64,000 nt of DNA from Saksenaea vasiformis B4078 (Eukaryota; Mucoromycota; Mucoromycetes; Mucorales; Saksenaeaceae): contig JNDT01002398.1 of the NCBI GenBank assembly GCA_000697055.1, forward strand, positions 60,960-124,959, given 5' to 3'. Made by a program: the position numbers and the translations under genes. Every line of letters starts with the position of its first letter. The first letter of the stretch is position 1. This document shows, in pieces, positions 11,562 through 22,097 of the stretch. The notes below the pieces were generated by a model. That model searched no databases, was not told the origin of the DNA, and saw only the letters and a list, made by a program, of their open reading frames with translations.

Positions 11562-12236
11562 ATGTCATGGACTAACCCGTTCTTCGGGATCCTCTTTCCA
11601 CGTGAGCCGTATCATCAACCTACATAGTTGCGGGTAACGGGATGGCTTCCTTGTGATGATAATCAGCTCTTTTTTTTCCTTTAACCAAACGGTTTGTCAT
11701 TATTATTCCTTGTGTGCCAATATTTACTGTGCAAGACTCTTGAACGGTTCATCATCTTCGTTTGTCTTTACCGAGAACCAAGGGTAAGCAGCTTCACTCC
11801 AAAATAAACCAAGCTAATACCCTTCCAACAGTGGGACATCTATGGTGATGGCTACTCAAGTCGCATTTGGTATTCGCCATCTCGTCTTCTCGTTGACCAC
11901 GTTTGCTATCTATCGTAAGTGATCCCGCTGCAGTAACGTTTTGATACTGAGCTTTTGAATCTGTTATTGGTTGGCGGTTATGACACACCCACAACATGGT
12001 GTTGTGGGTGTTTACAAAAAGCAAGCGCCATAGATCCTCCGGGAACTGTTAAGTGTTGTTTGATCAGGGTTCATTTGCATTGTGCTAATGATTTTTCCTA
12101 ACAGGCGGCTTTGTGTGATGGCACCAGGACGATCTAGGTAACTCGCTTTGTTGTGCTTGCCATCTCATCTAAGGTTTCCAAGGGTCCTGCTAAACGTTCT
12201 CGTCCGCGAGGCGTATATGCTAAAACCATCAGATTA
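11562..12236 (+). CDS. Possible small multi-exon gene, weakly supported
   Basis: Frame-compatible exons can be strung together: about 11742-11789 (TLERFIIFVCLYREPR), about 11832-11914 (WDIYGDGYSSRIWYSP and onward), 12104-12136 (LCVMAPGRS) and a last exon ending at 12236 (VREAYMLKPSD). The introns between them have GT-AG ends. The start is uncertain: ATG at 11562 opens MSWTNPFFGILFP but does not join cleanly. No family is recognised, and an alternative frame gives a short hydrophobic peptide (MATQVAFGIRHLVFSL). This could equally be chance. Confidence 0.25.
11984..12011. repeat. Short perfect hairpin
   Basis: ACACCCACAACA and its exact complement TGTTGTGGGTGT are separated by about three bases. 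It lies in non-coding or intronic DNA; no known function. Confidence 0.6.
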
Positions 12237-12334
12237 AAAAAGTCGGAGTTTTGTGTGAGCTGACTTTTCCGGGATTTTTCGTACACCGCTCCATTTGTGA
12301 CCGTTAAAAGTCACAAAAAAATTTTGGAAAAAAC

Positions 12335-12342
12335 TATAAATA
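12335..12342 (+). promoter_or_regulatory. TATA-like box of the U1 snRNA gene
   Basis: TATAAATA sits about 30 bp before the predicted 5' end of the U1 RNA at 12370, the usual distance for a TATA element in a compact snRNA promoter. Confidence 0.5.
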
Positions 12343-12369
12343 CTTGGCTTCCATCATCTCTTGCAACTC

Positions 12370-12532
12370 ATACTTACCTGGGTCGTGTGTCTGGTGATCA
12401 ACAAGGCTGGGCACACAGTGGAGCTGATTGCCATTGCACAGCGGTGATCGGCTCTGCTGCGAACGCCTTCGGGTGTCTCGAGACCAGAATTTTTGCTTTG
12501 GGGGAGTTGGCGGTTCGCTGCTGATCCCCCCG
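12370..12532 (+). ncRNA. U1 spliceosomal snRNA
   Basis: The RNA begins ATACTTACCTGG, identical to the universal U1 5' end that pairs with 5' splice sites (donors in this window are mostly GTAAGT-like). The U1-70K loop region appears as GGTGATCAACAAGG. The U1A-type loop appears as CCATTGCACAGCGG. A Sm-protein site AATTTTTG lies at 12488-12495. A final GC-rich stem closes with a TTCG loop and ends in CCCCC near 12530. Total length of about 163 nt fits U1 in animals and many fungi. It defines intron donors in pre-mRNA splicing. The short open frames across it are artefacts. Confidence 0.93.
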
Positions 12533-12719
12533 CCAATAAAAAAGAAAATGAAAAAAATTCAATCGTGTTATCATAGGTACTGTAATTGGAAAGAAATTTT
12601 CTTTACCGACGTTATGTAAAACCGCCGAAGATTCTCGAATGCAATATACAATACAGTAGATGTTAGTATCACAGACAGTCAAAGAAAAAAGAAGAGAAAC
12701 ATTGCTTGATCATGATATT

Positions 12720-14979
12720 TTAATCATAAGGGCACACATCGGAGCATGCTCCAGTGTTAATATTGTACCAATTACCAGCTTGCTGACCCCGTCCAAACGA
12801 GTCAACGTCGTTCTCGGAGATTACTTGTTTTGGTGGCTGGCCTTCGTCGTCTTCTTGCGTAATCTGCTCAAGTTCATCGTCGCTCATCATAAAGCCATCT
12901 GGGACTTCTGAAATCGGTTGATTTTGTTATGGTGGGCTACACCACGTCGGACGTGTCCACATTGGCAGTTTCGCACAGTTCTCCAGCTCCTCCTCCCGGT
13001 TGAACGTCGGTCCCATGGAGATCCGCCGGTCCTCAAGTGCTTTCAATGTATTTTCGTACAATCTTGCGGCTTTCTCAAGTTTCTCCTGTGCAAACCCAGG
13101 TAAAGAAGTTAGTATAGAATCTTAGAAACTTTCACTATCATATAATACAAACCACCAGCATTATTAATATTGGCAACGTATTTTCCACAAACGCTGTGAG
13201 ATCACAGATTTTTTCTGGAAAGCGAATTTTTCCCTGAGGGATCGCGACGTACAGACCTGGTGCCGCCATATGAATACTTGATACTTCCCCCACCGTGCCT
13301 AATATGATGGTCCATAGCAAATGAAGACGGCAAAAAAAAAAAAGAAGAAGAAGAAGAAAAAGAAAAAAGAAGACGCAAACTTCTCTTACCGGCAATCTGC
13401 AGCATGTACGCTTCCAAATTGGCTGTTGGTTGCTTATTGATTACAACGTGCACCATTCCGTCGAGCACGTCTTTCGTCTCCCGGAGAAGCTTTCCTTCAT
13501 CTGCGTACAATTTTTCGCATTCGATCCTTTTGGCAACTTCTCCTGCACCGACGTCATGCTCATTGTCCGCGCCATCATATATAAAACGTATATCTATCTT
13601 GAACGCGCGTACGTTTTTTGATTCGCATATAGCATTTGCTTCTCCGCCGTTGACTGAGACCACACGGATTCACCACTAATTTCACGTTTTTTCATGAATA
13701 TAGAATTGCAGAACTACATCTTACAACTTGCAGCTTTTGCCTGACGATCTTGTTGATGGCTAGAATGATATCCAGCATTGGCGCCCAGAGCTTGTGCAGA
13801 AAGTCGCCTTCGGTAACACCGTTATGCTTTTCAGCATTGAACAACAAGGTATGGTTTTCGATCACATCAAATCTATAATATTTATACCAGTATCTAAGCA
13901 AGGGTCTGCCTTGGCTAAACGTCGAATTACTTACAGGTGCAGGAACACTTTTAGCAGCTGCAAAGTTTTGGTGGATGCGGATGAGCATTGCAACTTATAC
14001 ATGTACTTTTTTGCACGATCGAAGCTGTTGTCCATTTTGCACAACTAGAGAAAACACGCTTTTAATGGAAAACTGGTTCTGTACTGACTTAACGGAGAAG
14101 ACATACTGCCACAATAAGATCCAACGGTTCTTGCACCCTCCGCTCAAAGGGTCGCGGCTTCGACAGGTATCTTCTACTGTATTTAAAGGCAATGTCCGTC
14201 CACGCCTCTCCAAATAGGTGGCGCTGTCCACTATCCGACATGTCGACTAGATCGAGTATCGAGGAGAGGCCAGAACTATATATTATATTAGAACAGATCA
14301 GCAGTGACAGTTATGCTATATCCATTTCCAGAGATGAGAAAATATATCTCATCAGTTTCCTTTCTGAAGATGATAACATTTGCTTCTGAAGGTACTTCTG
14401 GTGGATTTCAGCAGCCGCAATTTTAATTTTTTTGCGAACGCTCTCAGGTTCAACGTTTTCAGTGTCCAGGTTTGATACCGTGTGGTCACTTGTCGTTGCC
14501 TGCTGCTTCTCGTCTTCCTCGCTCTCCACGATGTCCTCATCCAATTCTTTCTCAAACTTCTGACCCTCGATAGTAGTGACTTTCATTGCATTTATTCGGC
14601 CTTGTCTTCTTACTCGTTCCTCGGACGCCTTGTCTTTATAGAGGTCGATAAATTGTTTCTTTTTCTGCGTCTGCCGTAAGTAACTTCGAACCCGTGCCGC
14701 ATAGGTTGATAGCGCAATATTTCTGTTGCACTCAGAGTGGATATTTTGTAAAGAAGAGCATATCCTATCGTGGGTGTCTTTAACATCGAAGTGTTTCTCG
14801 ATGAAGGCTTCTACAAGATGATCGACCGATGTCCAGTTAGGAGCAGTGACGCTGCTAAAAATCGTGTCAATGTTGTGTTTGGTGCATTCCTTAGACTTGA
14901 AGACGAAATTAGCAGAAATGCCGTAACAAGCGGGTGGATTCAGAGTGGATTTTGGCATGCCCAAGGAAGAAGAGACCAA
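12720..14979 (-). pseudogene. Multi-exon family X gene, probably decayed
   Basis: A long series of coding exons runs down the minus strand. The first (to 14979) has a Glu/Lys-rich linker and EIHQKYLQKQMLSSSERK. Then come SSILDLVDMSDSGQRHLFG and PFERRVQEPLDLIVA (to 14107), 13935-14044, 13725-13872 (GVTEGDFLHKLWAPMLDII), 13390-13670 (AFKIDIRFIYDG, GAGEVAKRI, LQIAG), 13153-13298 (HMAAPGLYVAIPQGKIRF), 12943-13085 and a last exon ending at 12720. Most junctions have good GT-AG sites. Faults: an in-frame TAA near 14309 unless a longer intron removes it, a probable one-base shift at an A6 run near 13640, and two junctions that do not keep frame. A possible N-terminal exon reaches 15321. The function is unknown to me; the D and E-K residues of KIDIR/GEVAK could suggest a PD-(D/E)XK fold, which is a guess. 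Confidence 0.6.
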
Positions 14980-15867
14980 TCAATGGCTGCGTTTCACAAT
15001 GCCGGTCGCATTGGTCGGGTACTGAACCCTGTGACTGCTACAATCCAAATTGTGTTAAGTCAATCGATGATGCGGCGTTACTTCGGGATTGGAAGATGTC
15101 CGTACAATCTCCCATAAGTCACTTGTCATTAACTCTGGAAGAACTGTCCATGATTGCCGCTCATTCGCTGTGATATTTGTCGCAGTGATGTTTGGACTAC
15201 AGGTCTCTGGAATGACCGCAAGGGGGGAGTAGTATGATGTTCTAAGCACTTGCGGCTCATGCCAGAGAAGTGTTAGGGGGTGGGCGGATCCCGAACTCAT
15301 GTCCTCACAGTTTACAGTCATAGCGAGGCGAGCTTGTAATAGTTAGCTGTATGCTAACAGCGTTTTTTTTATTATTTAGGTGAGTGATTCTTTACTTTAG
15401 ATTGTGAACTGTAGATGCGAGAAGTTACTCAGGCAGGTTAGTGTTTTGTCCTGCTGGCCGGCTTCCCAATGGAAGAAGAGGGACATTCCCAACCAGAGAA
15501 TGAAATATGTCTAGATACAATACTAATTACAAATCTCTGAAGCTTCAAAAAACTGTATTTCAGTGCAGCGATCAAGTAACAGGCAGAAAATCAAATTCGT
15601 TTGAATCAATATTCATTACGGGATATTTCCAATGCTGGTTAAGCAAATGATTGTCAAGTTTGGATGCAAAAAATGTGCAGCGTGAGGATGTAGCAGCATG
15701 ATTATCTCAATGTATCCTCTTATTATGTAAACATGTCCTGTTTTGCATAAGCTGTTTTCTCTGTAAGCCCGGTGAAGGCAGCTGTCTAGCAGTAATTAAA
15801 ATTGATCGTCCTTTCATAGAACATATATTTATGATTAGGCTATAATAGGTTGTATGCTATGGCTAAA
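14980..15867. other. Repeat-island DNA
   Basis: A minus-strand frame at 15055-15321 could be the start of the family X gene next door, but nothing proves it. The remainder is AT-rich without recognisable features. Confidence 0.35.
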
Positions 15868-15971
15868 TTATACAGCTGTCTGACAAAAAAATTGGCAATG
15901 TGTTCCAAAATTATTTGATAAAAGATGGCTTACCTGTAATCGTCTACTGTTTTTGTTACAGCGATATATGG

Positions 15972-16766
15972 TCAACGTTGGAAAACTGTCGGTCGATCTT
16001 GGCCACGTAAAGAAGTTGTTGCGAGCAGATGTATGTTCTTGCTGGCGTTGACATCGCGTTGCCATAACGTGCCACAGGTTTGGCAACCGAGCACGCTATA
16101 CAGCATTCCGTACGCCTCTTCGTTCAGTCGTAAGTTTTCCGTGTTCTTGTGTTGACACCTCGAGCACACCTAGAGCACACCTAAATATCCTCTTTAGTAC
16201 GAAATATGCCCATGTACTTGTTATTGTTACCTTCGAAGAATTGTATTCATTCTATTGACCATAACAAGCAGGCCGGCATTTTCCGCTCTTTTAAGAAGGA
16301 CCCGACACCGATCCGCTAAGCCAGAGATCTTTCCGCGCATGTTTGTTTGAAACGTGGCATTTCCCCATGCAATCAAAGGCACTGTATTCGATTCTGTCTG
16401 TCGCCGGTCGAAGTGGTGCCTTTCGCCAATTTTGTTTCTGTGATCGTGGACGCCTACCAACCAAAGAGAATTAACAACGTCGCCAATAAGTACAACTCCA
16501 TACTTTTTCGCTTTTGTCTGTTTCCTATAGATAAGATTACAGTAGGGTGAATCAGGGAAAACAACACGCTTAACTTCGAACTTCATAACGTTCTGAAATT
16601 TTGCCATTTTTTTTTTTTTTTTTTTTCTGGGTGAATGTACTTTGATCACTTGGAAACCTTCAAAAGATCCATAATGGAAGCTGTCAGTAACCTTTTTTAA
16701 AATCGAAAGAAGTCCAAACATTGCTTTGCTGTGGTCAAACGCAGTATTGTCCTGGCTTACTTGCAT
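15972..16766 (-). pseudogene. Fanzor/TnpB-like nuclease relic fused to a family X tail
   Basis: The C-terminal part (15972-16169) carries a zinc-ribbon signature CSRCQ ... CQTCGTLWQRDVNASKNI, with the D of RDVNASKN matching the third RuvC acid of TnpB/Fanzor proteins, and ends GQDRPTVFQR like family members. The part before it (from 16227) has IAWGNATFQTNMRGKISGL and LVMVNRMNT, typical of the preceding region. Between them lies an intron-like gap (GTAACAAT to ATTTAG) containing an exact 11-bp tandem duplication (16162-16183); no splice choice I tried keeps the frame. The first 45 residues of the 16227-16766 frame (NTAFDHSKAMFGLLSILKK) belong instead to family X. The N-terminal half and first RuvC acid are missing, so it is a dead relic. 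Confidence 0.6.
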
Positions 16767-17094
16767 ACTGACGAGACTCCCGATAACATGGCTTTCAGAT
16801 TATCATGATTTATCTGGTCTTTCAACGACGAGGGCATCATGGAGAACGAGAAAATTAGAAGGAGGCGATGGCAAGTGACGATAGGCTGTAGTATTTCAAT
16901 AGCAGTGACATCAAAATACAGTAAGTGAGCGCGTCTTATATTTGATCGTCAATTGGAGTTGTCAATTGGATGGATCCTCAGCATCATCATCCTTATCCCA
17001 AATGAGCAGAAGCCCTCAACGTAACTGCTTTGCATTGTACCACTGTCTCGTTTTATCTAAACCCGATTACAAAAGTGGGATCATACTGGGTCTT

Positions 17095-17326
17095 CGAGGA
17101 CGTTATTGATATTAAGCCTGCAAGCGTCAGCAAAACAATTAAGATTACAGCGGCTGAAATGCGCAAGAAATACCTTCAGAAGCAAATGGTACCATCTTCG
17201 GAAAGAAAACAGATGAAATATATACTCACATTTCTGGAAATGAATGTCGTTACTGTTCAGATTTAGTACAATGATAGCTCGCGCTTGTCCGCATCCTTCG
17301 ATCTGGTGATATATATATATCACCAT
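17095..17326 (+). pseudogene. Family X fragment
   Basis: The translated stretch SVSKTIKITAAEMRKKYL followed by QKQMVPSSERKQMKY matches, residue for residue with conservative changes, the segment ending the first exon of the 12.7-15 kb gene. The alignment continues through a stop (17264) to SFDLV. No further exons of the family are recognisable downstream. Confidence 0.6.
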
Positions 17327-17514
17327 TATCGGTTATGCGAGAAAGTCGAAAAAGTCGAAGACCTCGAAGAACGATGGTGATCGAACGCGGCTGCTACAGG
17401 AGATGGTGCTAAAGCCGAAAGAGCGTTTCACTGGCTGAGCGCATATACGTGTCACCAAAAACGTGTATCCATAAGCCATTGACGAATCGCGACACACTGA
17501 GGCCGCACGACATC

Positions 17515-17687
17515 CACTATGGGGAAAAGGTACCGACAATTCACCTGTTTTTGTCATTTTCAGGTCAATAGTCTGAATCATTGTGTCAGCTTCAAGATAT
17601 ATTTGGCAGTAGTGTGCTACACTGCAACGACTATGTACATGAAAATGACAAAAACAGGTGAATTGTCGGTACCTTTTCCCCACAGTG
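17515..17687. mobile_element. Hairpin MITE with 43-bp perfect arms
   Basis: Arms 17520-17562 and 17640-17682 are perfect inverted repeats starting TGGGGAAAAGGTACC. They extend outward as CACTA/CACTG with one mismatch. The total is 173 bp with a 77-bp loop. No clear target duplication could be fixed (flanks ATC and ATA). It is a non-autonomous element able to fold into a long hairpin RNA if transcribed. Confidence 0.8.
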
Positions 17688-18733
17688 ATAGGGTTCGAAA
17701 GCAATTGTTTGAGGATTGCTTTGTTCATCCGCATATTTTTACTCTGCTGCTTTAACGCTGATTTCACAGGGACATGCTTGTTCCCCATTCGTTAGCGCCG
17801 AGATTGATTTCGCTGGTTCCGATAATAAGATCAATCCGTCTCTCATGCACATTAATTGCTTTTTTCCCGCCATTATACCGAGCATTCTGAATCCAGGTTG
17901 ATTTTGATAAAGAACTTACGTTCTCTTCGCTAAGAAGCGCACATTAGGCCATCGTTATATCGATCATCTTCGAGTTAAACTTACTCTTCAAAATTATATC
18001 CAAGAGCTGCACAAACTTGCGATAGTAGGGTGACTTTGCTAGCATTGTTATTGCTTCTTCCGGTTCGTTGCATGCTGCAATTGTTGCTACAGTTGCTTAT
18101 GATATTGCTCAGAATATATCTAGAATTTGAATACTCTCTAAATCGATATCAGCGGATTCAAGCAACTGGAGCTTCCCTCGGCAAATTGCAATCTCTAATT
18201 TCTTGCGATTGATCTCCTTTCGCTCATGTTTACCTTGCTTCACAGGAAAACAAATGAAAGTGTCAGCTGATTTTATTTTGGGATTACGGAAATTTTCCCT
18301 TTAGATCCATATTTCGTGAAGAAGCTCTTTAGAGGTTTCCTTCAACCCTTTTGCGTGAACGACGTCAGCTGTTGGAATAGTATTCCTAAATCATTCTCTT
18401 GGAGGTATTGTCGGGAAATCTTATTCACTGGACTATTGACACAGTCAATTACTCTTGACGATGATATCCTGCATTATCATTAGAACGAATATATGTCGTA
18501 TAGATTGTTCATACTTGAGGGTAGTAAAATTTGCCTCTAATCCAAGGTTGGAAGATAACAGTAGAGCTGCTATTTTATTTAGAACCTCCTTGTGGATTGC
18601 GGTTGGAATGAATTGACAGAGGATTGCGCCCTCTCTAATTTCAAGTCCCCTGTCCCTTGCAGAATGCTTGAAAGTTCCCGGTTTTGATATTATAGAGGAT
18701 CTGTCACAAAGCCTTCTGAGTATGAATTGAGCT

Positions 18734-18979
18734 ATGTGGTGGATAAAGCTCTCGTTTGACACACTAAAACGCAATCCTAATATCTTCCAAAATTGCTGGC
18801 GCAAGACAGGTATCACGGATAAAGCTGCTCATGGAGATGAAGTAACCTCAGTGCTGGACGCACTTGTGACAAGCATGAATTGTCACCTTCAAACTATCAA
18901 CTGGACCACAATGACAATTTCCGATTTCGACAGTGGCTGCCGAGAAGAAGAGGATACTGTTGATCCCAGAACTGAATAA
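18734..18979 (+). pseudogene. Tigger-like transposase C-terminal fragment
   Basis: The translation MWWIKLSFDTLKRNP then NIFQNCWRKTGITDKA matches the conserved segment after the DDE domain in pogo/Tigger transposases (compare TSLTIRNCFRHS in the element at 9.3 kb). It is followed by an acidic tail (CREEEDTVDP). No DDE domain or ends are preserved nearby. The open frame at 18933-19280 may be the next piece, but carries no recognised motif. Confidence 0.55.
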
Positions 18980-19280
18980 AACGTATTCACTGATGCGAAG
19001 ACGAGGAGACTGTGAAATGATGACATACCCCAAAACCTGCGGAAGAGAAAGGTTGCATTCACTTAAAGATCAACTGTTTCGCATTGACACAATGATAGAT
19101 TTTCTTGATGAGGAGATATTACATCATATTTTGCAAAGGAACAATGCGATTAGTAAACCTTTGAGCACTAAACTTCCCCCGATAAGAGATTCAACCTCCT
19201 TTTCCAGGCTTGAACTTGATATTACAGAGGACTTGAAAACCTACACTATGTTTTCTGGCGGTGGACCCAAAATTTCTTGA

Positions 19281-21257
19281 AAAAACCTGGCTTTTTAAAT
19301 TATAGCATTTTGAAATTGAAGAGATTGTACTGTATTTCTCAACATAGGGCTTGTTTGGAGCCAACGCCACATGGTTTGAAGCTGATGCGTAGCTACCCTA
19401 ATTCCGATTGCTTGCATTTAGATAGATTTGGTTTTTGACCTTTTCCAAATTTTACAGCACAAAGCCTGCGATGGCATGCTTTCCGGGAACGTCTATGACT
19501 TGGTGTCTGATCCGCGAAATTTTTTTTTCCAAAAAAGAAGCCATTAATGGGTTTTGTCCGTAAAAGGTAAGTTGGCCGAAGTCCGATTGAATAGGCTTTG
19601 GTTGCTATCGAGTAATCATGTACAACAGAACCAAGCTCTGGGTTTTCTCATAGCTGTTCCATTTCGTACACCATTCGGGCTTGTAGCATGCAATGGGTCA
19701 CGAAAGCCCAAACAGAGTAAACTAGACATTATCCCGCTGAAACTGACACACAATGAACTTTAATTTTATTTTGGTGGCCACATTGCTATGCCCTCTGTGT
19801 TACGCTGACAAAATAGTCCTAATTTCCCATTTTGTTCTTGTTGCGTTTGGCAAAAATAGATTGTATAATCCTGTATCATTTACGATGATCTAGGACCTTT
19901 CCATATGCAAAAATGGTTAAAGCTGCTTGGCTGCCAGAACCGCATTCAGCTTTGGTGTCTACTCTCGCTAATAATATAATATTACTGTTTTCATTTATTA
20001 ACTTTCGTTGTTGGTATCATGCACAACTTTCTGAGATAAATTCTCCATGCGGCGTAGATAAGGAGAAAGGAGAGCGGCAGGAAATGCTTGTCTGTGCATC
20101 GACACCTGCAGATTGAATTATCTTGCAATGATAAGTTATCCCCAGTGATGAGTTAGTCTCAAGAAAGAGTTTGCAATTTTGTCTATGCAAATGCATTCCG
20201 GAGTAGCTGCGTTGCCATCATATCTCCGCTACCTGAAATGATCCTGGGAGGGGCTAAAAAACACTTGTTGTCATCAGCCTATCTAATCAGATGTCTGTGT
20301 ATGGACTCCCATGCTCTTTTTTTCTTTTTTAATATTTTTGGGACAGCACTGTCTTGGATTGCGTTTTTTACACATCCAGCTGCGTTGGGTACACGGACTT
20401 TCCCCAACGCCCCGTTCATGCCGCGCGGTCCCCTCCATTCCGCAGCACTCCGTCACTGGAAGTTGGTACCAGGTAGTAAAGGCATGCGTCTTCATTTTTA
20501 TTTTTTACTTACAAAAAAAGTATGACTATAGTAGTGGACAATACGACACTGTACGTCCAATTGCGCGTTTCGCTTGCACGCGAGTTTATCATAAGGTATC
20601 TGGGTAAACGGAAAGCAAAACCTTAACGTCGGTCTCTACGCCGGGCATACAAAAAAAAAAAACTCACCGGTTACTTTTTCGAGAAACTACTACTCTATGT
20701 GGTGAGCGCACGTGCTGAAATGAATGGTACATACGCGTTGAATGGAAGCGGAGATCGGCATAATCCCAACTATTGTGGCGTCAACGTGTCACAGAGCCAA
20801 GCTTTATATGTAGCATTCGCCACTAGTATGAGATCGAAGTAGATCGACATTTTATGTGTTTATTAGTAAACTCCACAACAAAACCATGAAAAAAAAACAA
20901 GGAGAAAAGAAGGAGCAAAGATTAAGGAACGAAAACGAAAAAGGTGTGTACGACTTTTGATATATTTATTTACAACGAAAAAAAAATTGATTCCTTCCCT
21001 AAAAATAGGGTAGGCTCTGTTCTTGTCTTTTTTTAAAAATAAGCAAAAAAAAGTAAAGTGATGTGCTAATGAATTGTAAAGAAAATCTAACCATGTAAGA
21101 AGAAGGAGAAGGGGTCGAGACGAGAAGTGAGCGTATGCGAGTATGCGAAAACTAAAAGACAAAAAAGGGGTTGGGGAAGAAATCATGAGGGACAGAAGGA
21201 GGAACAGTGTAAATATACAATAATATAAGTACAAGGAGCGCAACTTCGCATAGAATT
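19281..21257. other. Intergenic, no gene seen
   Basis: Short, overlapping frames without motifs. It includes the 3' flank of the secreted-protein gene, an A/T-rich stretch at 20880-21050. Confidence 0.4.
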
Positions 21258-22097
21258 CTAGACCCTGGCTAAGGACGCATACTGAGAAAAGAAATTTGTA
21301 GGATGATCGTCGTCAATGGTTATACTCGTCAGTAACGCTTGTAACCGAGAGACCAAGGAGTTGGTCTTTACAGCTTGCCAAGGTACGACATTGAGGGATA
21401 GCTGCCGGTCATTTCGTTGAAGAAACGCCTTGTTAAAGTAATCCAGGACGTCCTTAAGGTCCTGCGAAATGTGCATGAGCATTTCTGGTAGGACCTCTTT
21501 GTCGAGGGTGTCAAAGATATCAGCGAGGTTAGACGCAACATAACGATCGAGTTCGGAGGAAAGTTGCAACGCGTTCTCGGCTAAACAAGTCGACGACACC
21601 TGCTGCAATTCCTGCACCTCGTGCTTCTTTTCCTCCGATTTTCGTTTAGTGTCGCTATGATGACAGTATCGCTGCAACATATCTCGTACATAGACTTCTA
21701 TTGCTGGTCGACCTAAACGGTCACCCACTTTGTCCCAGGCTGCTGGCAGTTTTCCTTCGGTATGGGCTTGAATAGCGCCGAACATTTGTGCTTTTAGAAT
21801 ATCAACGTCCATGACATCTACTGAACCTGATGTCAGAGGAATTTGCTCCGAAACACGAGAAAGATCGTTTGATTGAACAGTAATCTGGACATGCTCTTGA
21901 AATTGATCGGCGATCTCTTTGTAGCTTTTGGAAATAATAGTGTCGAGATGGTCAAATTGCCAGTGTGTTGATATCAGCTGCGCAAAACGGTCTATTTGAA
22001 CGGGAAACCCAGTTTCCTGTCGTGGTCGAACTTCTCTAGCAACGGGGAGTGCAAATGCTACAGTTGTGTAAAGCAGCAGTAAAATATAAATCCGCAT
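21258..22097 (-). CDS. Secreted helical protein of unknown function
   Basis: A single-exon frame of 279 residues. It opens with a signal peptide (MRIYILLLLYTTVAFALP) followed by a likely processing site (VRPRQ). The mature part is predicted mostly helical and mildly acidic, without transmembrane segments. It has two cysteines in the middle (RYCHHSD and SSTCLAEN) that could pair. I do not recognise a family. A TATA-like TATATA lies about 60 bp upstream of the ATG in the minus direction. The lack of introns, in a window where most genes have several, is mildly notable. Confidence 0.75.
   Translation of the reverse strand: MRIYILLLLYTTVAFALPVAREVRPRQETGFPVQIDRFAQLISTHWQFDHLDTIISKSYKEIADQFQEHVQITVQSNDLSRVSEQIPLTSGSVDVMDVDILKAQMFGAIQAHTEGKLPAAWDKVGDRLGRPAIEVYVRDMLQRYCHHSDTKRKSEEKKHEVQELQQVSSTCLAENALQLSSELDRYVASNLADIFDTLDKEVLPEMLMHISQDLKDVLDYFNKAFLQRNDRQLSLNVVPWQAVKTNSLVSRLQALLTSITIDDDHPTNFFSQYASLARV

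Noticed and set aside
12652..12680. CAGTAGATGTTAG resembling the Tigger end
   Set aside because: Matches only the first eight bases of the terminal repeat; chance is likely.
12297..12682. Several 60-94 codon frames on both strands
   Set aside because: They overlap the U1 snRNA, whose conserved structure explains the sequence better.
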